Source: Welwitschia mirabilis
Taxonomy: Eukaryota > Gnetophyta > Gnetopsida > Welwitschiales
Direction of reading: 5' to 3'
Assembly: GCA_051453625.1 (NCBI GenBank)
Contig: JBOZIK010000001.1
Span: forward strand, 280,094,080 to 280,158,079
DNA length: 64,000 nucleotides
In this document: positions 55,986-64,000 of the stretch, piece after piece
Numbering within the stretch: the stretch's first letter is position 1
Layout: the number at the start of each line of letters is the position of its first letter
Program-made: the position numbers and the translations under genes
Notes under the pieces: generated by a model
Database searches by the model: none
Told to the model about the DNA's origin: nothing
The model's input: the letters and a program-made list of their open reading frames with translations, nothing else

Positions 55986-56071
55986 TGTAACCCCCACCAC
56001 CTTAACCATCCTCCTTTATGATGTTCTGTCTTCATATTCTCATGATCCTTCACATTCCACCAAACCTCAGT

Positions 56072-56080
56072 TATAAATAG
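56072..56080 (+). promoter_or_regulatory. TATA box of the LTR promoter
   Basis: TATAAATAG in the context CTCAGTTATAAATAGGACCC, followed by a C/T-rich leader. A textbook plant TATA box at the expected place for a short U3. Confidence 0.65.
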
Positions 56081-56508
56081 GACCCTCCTCCTCCTTTCCC
56101 CTCACTTTTACTTTTGGAGAATCCTTTGCTATTGAACCTTGGAGCTTGGATAAGCCTTCAAACCTTTAAGCCTTAGAATCTTTAGGAATTCTCAAATCTT
56201 CGTTTTAATCCGAGTATGATTCCCATTTAATTCTTGCATCCTTCTTTGGTCTTTTTCTTGCATGCATTTCTTTATGCATTTATGTTTTACACATTTTCTT
56301 ATAAAAATTGAAAAGATGTTATATGTGCTTATTATTGGTACTCGAACAAATGCATTCTTGATTTTAAATCCTCGTTTTTACTACCTTCTCATGGAAATCT
56401 TCATAAATTTCTATTCTTATTGAGGATCTTCGTTTGACAATATATCTTACTTATGCTTCCTTGATACCTTGGATTCTTAAAATTTCATGGAATGAGTTTT
56501 TCATAAAT

Positions 56509-56725
56509 TACCGAATGAGGTAGTGAAAAGCAAGAACCCAGAAATTGTCAAATGTGGCAATGAGATTAATTAATTCATTGATTATACCAGAGATTACTAA
56601 ATGAGGCAATGGACTCCACAGATCGCCAAATAAGGCAGTGGAGTAAGAGAATATATTATGGGAAATCCACAAATCATCAAGAGAGCCAGTGGACCTCACA
56701 AGTCGCTGAATGAGGTAGTGGAGAA
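56509..56725. repeat. Degenerate tandem repeats in the LTR
   Basis: About six copies of a unit like CACAAATCGCCAAATGAGGCAGTGGA at 56509, 56538, 56584, 56618, 56672 and 56700, spaced 25 to 55 bases. Core word: (A/G)A(A/T)GAGGCA(G/A)TGGA. Confidence 0.7.
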
Positions 56726-57713
56726 AATTGAAAAATATTATGGTGAAAAATATTTGAAAAACTAGTTCTTTTCTTATATTAGATCCATGAGATTGTCCTT
56801 TTGAATTGCTTGACATAATCGTTGTTTCTTGCTTTATTAAAATCTTAAGACTTGGTACCTTAAACTTGCCTTGCCTAGATCATATTGGAAGCTGTGAAAT
56901 TTTGACAGTTCTCATTCCATAATTCTCATATAAAATAGGTGTTAAAACTAGAGCTTGATTACCGAGGAGAGCAAAGAAACGAGGAGATTATCTTTTCCAG
57001 TTTATTTTGAGAAATTGTTTTGGAGTGATACTTGTACACCTGTTGAAAATCTTGAATTCCTCTATACTAAAATTATCTTGAAAATCCATTGAATGTTGGA
57101 TTATGAATATCTTTTTTGAGATATTATTTCAATGAAATATGAAGTTTTACTATGCACCTCTTGTTAAAAAATTTTGAGAATTTATCTTAGAATGAAATTT
57201 GTAGTTTTGTATAAATCTTGAAATTCTCAGCAGTTGTGGTCTTGAGAATACTTTTTAAAATTGAATCATGTACAATTTTGGTCATATCTTTGAACATGTA
57301 ATAGTGGATTTGACCAATTTCCTAGTTAAAAATCTTTTTATTCCCATTGTTTTTTTTCTTGCAAGAAATTTATATATAACTTGATAGAATAAATTGTGAT
57401 TTTATAGAATTGTTATATTTTCAAAAATTTAATTAGACAATCATTAATCTACTATCTCTTAAAATAGGTTATTTTTATTTATGAAAAGATGGGACAATCA
57501 AGGTATCATAGAGAGTGGGCCACATTAGAGAGAGTTATTATTAAAGGAAGTTATAATCACTTGAGATGGATGTTACAGAGCTAAATTTTTCTATTAAAAA
57601 CATGGTTAATTTATAATTAAAGCATATGATAGATGGTAAGAATCAGGACCTAATCCTTTGATAAATAAGTAACATTTGTAAATCTTAAAGTTAGAAATAT
57701 AAGCATTACATTT

Positions 57714-57733
57714 TGGTATCAAAGTCCTAGATC
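57714..57733 (+). other. Primer-binding site after the 55986-57710 LTR
   Basis: TGGTATCAAAGTCCTAGATC. Close to TGGTATCAGAGCCTAG, the initiator-Met type used by many gypsy and copia elements. Confidence 0.6.
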
Positions 57734-57950
57734 GTAGCGTCAGATTTTATAATCACCATAATTGATTATTTTCAATAAAAAGCTTAAGTAAATTAGGAAT
57801 CAATGTTTTATTAGTCCTACATTAATAATCTAGCTTAATCTTATTTATATTTTGGAGGATATTGGAAACCCTTGGATTAATAACATTGGACAAATTATTC
57901 CCATATCATTATTCCTATATCTTATTAGACTTATGGGCAACCCATGAATT
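57734..57950. other. Short leftover of the element body
   Basis: About 220 AT-rich bases after the PBS, ending where the CpG-retaining DNA begins. No gag frame is visible. Confidence 0.35.
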
Positions 57951-59900
57951 AAGAAAAAATATTTCAAATTTCTATTGCCACTACAAAGAGTCGAATGTGA
58001 AACCTCTCCATTCCCCGCCTTCAATTCAGTTTGATAGCCAGACGAGCAAACACAGACCTGGGTAGAAAGGGGACTCTATTTTTAGCCAAGAACACTTAGA
58101 TCTGAAACCGAAATCGATTCTTTTCTCAGAGCAAAAGGGGGGGCACTGGCTTGGGTTCGGTGTTCTAAATCAGGAGAGAAAAACGCTTCTTTGATCAGCA
58201 TACAGTTCGTGCTGATTGCGCATGGCGATCAAACGTTTCTCTTCCTCGCCCAAATCATGAAGCCTTGGCTCTCAAAAATCACTCCTCTACACTGGAAACC
58301 TAGGGATTTCCCTCACTCGTAAAACCAAATTGAAACCAATTTCTGCTGTTAACGGTTGCGCCAATAATTTAGTTAAACGCCTCATTTTCCAGTCCAATGA
58401 AACAACTTTGTCCCTTGCAGGTCGTAGTTTTTCATCCCTGTAATGCACTATGATTTTGAAGATCTGTAACCTTCAAAGGCCTTTGCCGTGCACTCAATTA
58501 CTACAACGCATCCTCCTCCTTCAGTAAATACACATGTATTACACCACCTCAGTGCCAGTCAAAAGCAAGTCTGCCGTTTCAATCTACAACGTATCGGTTA
58601 CTTGGTGACCGACCTCATTAAGCAGCACTTTTACAGCGGATCCCTTTTACTTACCTTCATCCATGTATCCCCATCATAAATGCCCATTGGTTATCTATTA
58701 CGGTAATGGAAACCGTTTTCGTTTCCCTTCTAATGTAATGCTCTTCTCTTGCACCGCCAAGCAATTGAGTGGTAGTGGAAAATGCAAGATCATTAAAGCA
58801 AAACATTAAATCTTGCTAGCAAAATGCAAATGCACTTGATGACCATAACCATACAATCTAATTCCAATTCCCATGAAATACGATAGCTCTTTCCCTTTTT
58901 TTTTCCCCTTCCATGTCATTTGTTGTTGTTGCCTTCTACTATTTGTTTGTGGTTGGCTATTTCCGCTTTGATTCAAAGAACTATGCTCATTTGTTGAAGT
59001 TCCATACTTTTCTGAATTCTCTCCCCTGCTATGCCGCTCTCACCCCAAGTAGTGAAGGCAATGAGTCCTATGTTCCGTTGATCCCTAGGTCAATTCGACA
59101 TATCTTCAGTGTTCTAAGGAACTCAAATTTGTATTGATACATATGAAAGTTGGAAATCTTTGTCTCTTTTGATTATGGGTCTTTTTATTTCTTCAACATG
59201 AATTTATTTTAGCTAGTCTAAGGGTGCGTAGATGCATTAAGTTCGAAGACAATGAAAGCATCACTTCTTCTTCAATGGTAGTTCAGCCACTCCTTTCTAA
59301 ATTGAAATTTGGCTCACCACTTAGAGATCTTTCTTTGAATTGTCTCTACTCTTTTCATTTTCTATTTGGGTAATTTTCACTCTAATTTATTTACCTTGCT
59401 TGAAGGACCCAAGAATTAAGAGGTAGCATTTCCCTTCCCAATTTTCTTGTTAAAGTTTTATGCATTTTGGTTTAAAAAGCATTTTTTATCTGATCTCCTC
59501 TTGTTTAGGATATTTTTTATGTTTAATAGTTTAAGGGGTTCTAATTTTCTAGTATCATTTTCTTTGTGCATAGATCTTGTTTTGGTGTTTTTACACTTGT
59601 AGTACTATTAAGGTTTTGTACTCACTCTTGATTTACGAAATCATATATAATAGTTTCCATCTGTAAGATCATTTTTATCACATTGTACTCATCATCATCT
59701 TCATCCAAAAATTAGTATGACAGTTATAATTAACCCCAAAAAAATAAAAAGTGGACCATGCTTTTTACATTTGAGACTAATAGGATTATTATCAAAGGCA
59801 TGTATCCTATGACTACTTGATTCTTGCATGTTTGTATCTCATGTTAGATGTTTTCTAGTTTTATGCTTTTTAAAAAGTCAAAATTGAACATCATAAACAG
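57951..59900. other. CpG-retaining, gene-flank-like region
   Basis: From about 57990 to 58760 CpG dinucleotides are frequent (for example CCCCGCC, GACGAGC, GAAATCGATTC, GATTGCGCATGGCGATC, AACGGTTGCGCC, AACGTATCGGTTACTTGG), while they are nearly absent in the elements to the left. Base composition is more balanced. This looks like host DNA that has not gone through long methylation, such as a promoter or gene edge. Open frames at 58488-58679 and 58913-59137 exist but show no recognised domain. Confidence 0.5.
58222..58443 (+). pseudogene. Possible broken 5' exon with transit-peptide-like reading
   Basis: An ATGGCG start at 58222 gives MAIKRFSSSPKS, a TGA at codon 13, then 60 further codons in the same frame ending at a TAA at 58441. 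The reading is rich in S, K, R, N and L and has one acidic residue, ending LAGRSFSSL, as in plastid or mitochondrial transit peptides. TTGCAGGT at 58415-58422 could serve as a splice donor (CAG|GT). I cannot name a gene. The TGA could be a C-to-T change of CGA or a sequencing error. It could also be chance in a CpG-rich leader. Confidence 0.3.
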
Positions 59901-60290
59901 AATTGTAGATAATAAATACCGACAACAATATAGTTGGCTTCAATGGTGGAAAGAGGCATGGAATTTTGTCGCATACTATGTCAAACAACAAGACAATTAC
60001 TAAGAAATAGCATCCAATAGTATTCTCTATAATATTCTTACAACTAGCCAATTAGCATTAGCATAACCCATAAGCCTAAAACATGTTTCATAAGGATACC
60101 AAAGAGCAAGATGTGGTGTTTACTTAAAATATAATAATTTGTTTGAGAATTGTGAGATGAGACCTCTTGTGATTGGCTTGATAGGAAGCACCAGGATACA
60201 CAGTGGTAACCATATCGGGTCTACTAGCATTTAGAAAGCTACCTATCATGCTAAGCAAACTTCTTGAAGGGAACGACCACTATATGAAGC
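59900..60290 (-). pseudogene. Copia RNase H scrap, SIRE/Maximus-like
   Basis: Minus strand. Reading GSFLNASRPDM near 60225 (usual GSLLYLTASRPDI), then YQANHKRSHLTILKQII (usual FQ-x-NPKESHL-x-AVKRI-[LF]-RYL), a decayed GLWY region, and GCYFLVIVLLFD (usual GTCHFLG-x-x-LVSW) near 59990. Lies in otherwise host-like sequence, with nothing else of the element nearby. Confidence 0.7.
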
Positions 60291-62426
60291 TATAGTTTTA
60301 TTACAAATATGGCATCAATACAGTATAGTTCTAATTATTTGGTAATTGCAAATAGAAAAACACTCTCATATCTCTTGATTATTTGAGATCATACAGCCAA
60401 TAATGCAGATAGTAAATTATAGCCTAGGGATGAAATGGAAGTGAAACTGCAATGCAGCCTCCCCAAACTACGAAGGTCCAAACAAATAAATGGAAAGGAA
60501 AGAATGCAGACCTTGAAGCATAAGCTGAACGATGAGTTCATCTTACTTTTAGGTGGACACGCAATTCTAGAAAGCTTATATGTTCATCTAAAGAGGACAT
60601 TGACACATAGGTATATTTTGTGTTGCTTTTTGAAAGAAACTCTAGAGGGTCTTAACGAGATCTCTTTCTTAAATGCATGAACACATGTGCAACTTCAAGA
60701 GGATTTAAAAGTGCATTTTCAAAGTCTTCTGATAAGTACCTAATACACATGTTTGAATGCTTCCCACCTTCGAGATGGTTTTGGAATTTTTCCAAGAAAC
60801 ACCTCTATGTTAGTAACAATGTTTCTACTACTAATATCCTGAGTTCTTCACACAATTTAGCATATGGTATAGTCCATGTAGATTAGGTCCTATGAACTTA
60901 TTTAAAAGTAGCATTGAAGCTCTTGAATCTTTCTTTCAATAATGTTTTTGAGAAAACACTGGAAAATCCTCGACTCACATAGATATATTTATCTCTTAAG
61001 CAAGGCAATACTTTTATCCAAGTAGCTCTCTGATAGTTCATTACATATTGCCTTACCTTCGCAGAGTATTTTCTTGTCCAGTCATCACTAGTAAGAGACC
61101 TAAGTTCTCAACACTTCACTTTTGAAACAATATAATGCAAACTATTCATAATTAATAGGTAAGATAAGAACACGTCTTATACATGTTATATTTATCCTCT
61201 AAATTATCTTGCAAGACAAGAGTGATCCAAACTAAGTGCAAATACAACATGTTTTACTTGCCTACAAATACAAGAAATGGAAATCTTTTGCTATGATTCA
61301 GTGCCTGTAGATTGCATAACAATGTTGACTGGGGGGAGGGAGGAGGGGATGTGCTAAAGAGCACATAATCAAATTGGATCCCAGCATTTCAGTTAAATTA
61401 TGGGCATAGGTTTTGAAGGAGAATTCTGAGAGATGTGAGTCAGCATCCAATAACCAAGGAAATTATGGTGCATTTCTATTTCTGATCTCTGTGTTAGGAT
61501 TTGATTTTTGTTTTTGTTTAGCGCTCAACACCTCGTAGATTTGCAGACTGAATAATGCTAAGTTCTCCTGTTATTTCAATTAATCTAATTATACAATCTC
61601 ATTTGCATCATTTACCTCCCACAAGAGGCCTTAATCTTCAAAAAACACTAAAAATTTGTGTAAGAATTTAATGGTTTTCAGGGAATTTCATTAAATCAAC
61701 AAGGTTTCTAAATAGAGTAGATGGAGGAACAAGAAATAAAGAAGCTATATAGCAGGGTATACATATTTGACCTACAAAAATTGAGATTTTCCTCTTCACT
61801 CTAGAAAGTTTAAGCTTAATTAAGTCTATGTTTATTACTCTTACATCAACATCTCCCTATTGACCATCCCTCTTTGTGAAACTTACCTTTCCATAACAGA
61901 AAAGTTGCATAAAGCCACTTATCTATAATGTCGTAAGAACTCAAGGTAGGTAAAGACGAATCATTGGCATTTGCAGAAAGGAATATAGGGAAGAAGATGT
62001 TATGTTAAGAAGGTGAATAAGAGCTTTTATGAAATTGTAAGTTAGAATGTTTAATCATTGACAGAGTGACTCCTTAGTGCTTGATTTATTTCTGTTATTC
62101 TTTCCATGTTTACACGCTATTGATTTTTTTTTTTTGGCCTATGCTACGCCCCCTTCTAAAACATTTCCAGAAGAATCATAACCATTTGTGAAAATTGGAT
62201 TCCAACATTCCCTTTTAAGAATAGAAGTATAATAATATAATAGGTAAAAAAAAAATGATCTGACAATTATTAAGAGAATCTAGAAACTCCTAGATCCCTA
62301 GTTTGAGCCCATAAGATGACTTTTAATCAATCTTAATTTTTGACTTGTCATTTGCATATGCATATGCATAATTTATAGCCTTAATCCAATAAGTAGTAAT
62401 GTAGATTAATAATAAACTCCTATGCA
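60291..62426. other. Host-like sequence, no recognised gene
   Basis: Moderate CpG retention. Open frames at 60435-60680 and 60677-60886 (plus strand, overlapping by four bases) have no recognised domain; parts are rich in lysine or serine. A G-rich run lies at 61331-61348. An A9 tract at 62247-62255 is present. Confidence 0.4.
61331..61348 (+). other. G-rich run, G-quadruplex candidate
   Basis: GGGGGGAGGGAGGAGGGG: several G tracts separated by single A residues, in a surrounding that is AT-rich. One tract is only GG, so a four-tract quadruplex needs to use the first G6 as two tracts or a bulge. Confidence 0.6.
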
Positions 62427-63190
62427 NNNNNNNNNNNNNNNNNNNNNNNNNNNNNNNNNNNNNNNNNNNNNNNNNNNNNNNNNNNNNNNNNNNNNNNNNN
62501 NNNNNNNNNNNNNNNNNNNNNNNNNNNNNNNNNNNNNNNNNNNNNNNNNNNNNNNNNNNNNNNNNNNNNNNNNNNNNNNNNNNNNNNNNNNNNNNNNNNN
62601 NNNNNNNNNNNNNNNNNNNNNNNNNNNNNNNNNNNNNNNNNNNNNNNNNNNNNNNNNNNNNNNNNNNNNNNNNNNNNNNNNNNNNNNNNNNNNNNNNNNN
62701 NNNNNNNNNNNNNNNNNNNNNNNNNNNNNNNNNNNNNNNNNNNNNNNNNNNNNNNNNNNNNNNNNNNNNNNNNNNNNNNNNNNNNNNNNNNNNNNNNNNN
62801 NNNNNNNNNNNNNNNNNNNNNNNNNNNNNNNNNNNNNNNNNNNNNNNNNNNNNNNNNNNNNNNNNNNNNNNNNNNNNNNNNNNNNNNNNNNNNNNNNNNN
62901 NNNNNNNNNNNNNNNNNNNNNNNNNNNNNNNNNNNNNNNNNNNNNNNNNNNNNNNNNNNNNNNNNNNNNNNNNNNNNNNNNNNNNNNNNNNNNNNNNNNN
63001 NNNNNNNNNNNNNNNNNNNNNNNNNNNNNNNNNNNNNNNNNNNNNNNNNNNNNNNNNNNNNNNNNNNNNNNNNNNNNNNNNNNNNNNNNNNNNNNNNNNN
63101 NNNNNNNNNNNNNNNNNNNNNNNNNNNNNNNNNNNNNNNNNNNNNNNNNNNNNNNNNNNNNNNNNNNNNNNNNNNNNNNNNNNNNNNNNN
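62427..63190. other. Assembly gap (764 N) with identical edges
   Basis: The 14 bases TAAACTCCTATGCA directly left of the gap (62413-62426) are repeated directly right of it (63191-63204). Confidence 1.
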
Positions 63191-64000
63191 TAAACTCCTA
63201 TGCACCCATGACATCCTAACAAGGGCACATTAAATATTAGTTAAATATAATTTGCTAAGAGTAAGCTTATTTTTATACATATTTAGGATAGCTTAGGCAT
63301 ATATAGATATTAGCTAGATAAACAAATTATTGGTAGAATGTTACACTAAAAAAACTTACTGCAGTTAGACTAGAATAACAGACATAATAATTAATCTCTA
63401 ACTATATTCATAACATCAATGTCTTACTAGCTTTATCATCTGGTTGTCCTTATGGATGTTACATTATATAAAATATGTATAAAAATTATATATAAAATGA
63501 TTTAATATCTATTTATATAAATAATATACATACATATACATATGTATATATATATATATAACATTATAAATGTTAGATAATGTTAATTTTATATAAAAAT
63601 ATATAAAGATTACATATACATATATTTTAGTTAATTATTGTAAAATCTTGGTTGGTATTCACTTATTTATTAATAATAGTAATCTTGTCTATAGTTCTTT
63701 CATTTATTTCCTTAGGCTAAACTTATAACTTTGGACTTATTTCATACATTTTATCCTTGACTTGTTAAGCTTTAGAGTGCTACATTATACAACTAGAAGC
63801 ATTAGAAAGCATTAAAATAAGTACACAACAAAGGAATGTAGTGTGGAAGGGATCTATAATTTTTTAGCCTAAGCTTGAGGAATTTCTACATCACAACTTT
63901 AGTAGTGTATGTCACAATTTGGAGTAAGAGATCGTTTTGTTACCATACTTGAGTTGCAGTTTTGGACTTAATACTTTAAGCATATTTTGCTTTTGGTCGA
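63191..64000. other. AT-rich end of the window
   Basis: No coding signal. A (TA)n/(TACA)n-like tract lies at about 63522-63562, and a shorter AT-rich repeat at about 63595-63630. Confidence 0.5.

Larger units (their letters stand above)
55986..57710 (+). repeat. LTR of a Ty3/gypsy-type element (one copy seen)
   Basis: Starts TGTAACCCCCACC and ends ...AAGCATTACA, giving TGTAA/TTACA inverted ends. A PBS follows after three bases. It contains a good TATA box (TATAAATAG, 56072-56080) only about 90 bases from the start, and a cluster of degenerate AATGAGGCAGTGGA repeats (56509-56725). No second copy is in the window, so this is a 5' LTR whose body was lost, or the element runs on in altered form. 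Confidence 0.6.

Noticed and set aside
58913-59137. 74-codon plus-strand frame as a small secreted protein
   Set aside because: Hydrophobic start looks like a signal peptide, but there is no recognised family and no further support; kept only as part of the host-like region.

Overview
This window is nuclear DNA of a seed plant. It is very AT-rich (about 30% GC by eye), full of decayed LTR retrotransposons, and carries a decayed plastid insertion. I found no intact protein-coding gene. The main sequence signature is loss of CpG with C-to-T and G-to-A changes, as expected from long-term deamination of methylated cytosine. The plastid ycf2 piece looks to me more like gymnosperm than angiosperm Ycf2. 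Together with the low GC and the very old nested elements this suggests a gymnosperm with a large, old genome (a gnetophyte such as Welwitschia would fit). That identification is inference only.

Layout. Positions 1-1736 hold nothing clear. Positions 1737-37447 are one outer Ty1/copia element (here called Z, minus strand, very short LTRs) broken open by later insertions. W (1961-9214, plus strand copia) sits in the RNase H end of Z and itself contains an L1-type LINE (about 5395-8130). X (11919-35312, minus strand Ty3/gypsy of the Tat type, 1.5 kb LTRs, target duplication ACTAA) sits in the pre-integrase region of Z. Y (20667-30940, minus strand Ty3/gypsy, Athila-like, 1.25 kb LTRs) sits in X between protease and reverse transcriptase. 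Y contains a plastid-derived insertion (25940-28711) that joins ycf2, the psbC-trnS-psbZ-trnG-trnfM block and the trnV-16S rRNA block. The deepest chain is plastid DNA in Y in X in Z.

Positions 39804-50518 are a SIRE/Maximus-type copia element (V, minus strand, 1.3 kb LTRs) with an extra broken ORF downstream of pol. It appears to lie in another copia element (U, plus strand; pieces at 50790-51110 and 53510-54940). Positions 55986-57710 are an LTR with a TATA box and a following primer-binding site.

From about 57950 the base composition changes: CpG is retained and the sequence looks like host gene-flanking DNA, with a possible broken 5' exon at 58222-58443. A copia RNase H scrap lies at 59900-60290. 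Four long N gaps (13766-14570, 15891-16046, 36814-37414, 62427-63190), one 100-N gap (25840-25939) and four short ones limit the reading. Three of the long gaps abut microsatellites or repeated edges.

No gene here works with another. The content is a stratigraphic record: insertion order can be read from the nesting, and the chemistry of decay from paired LTR copies.
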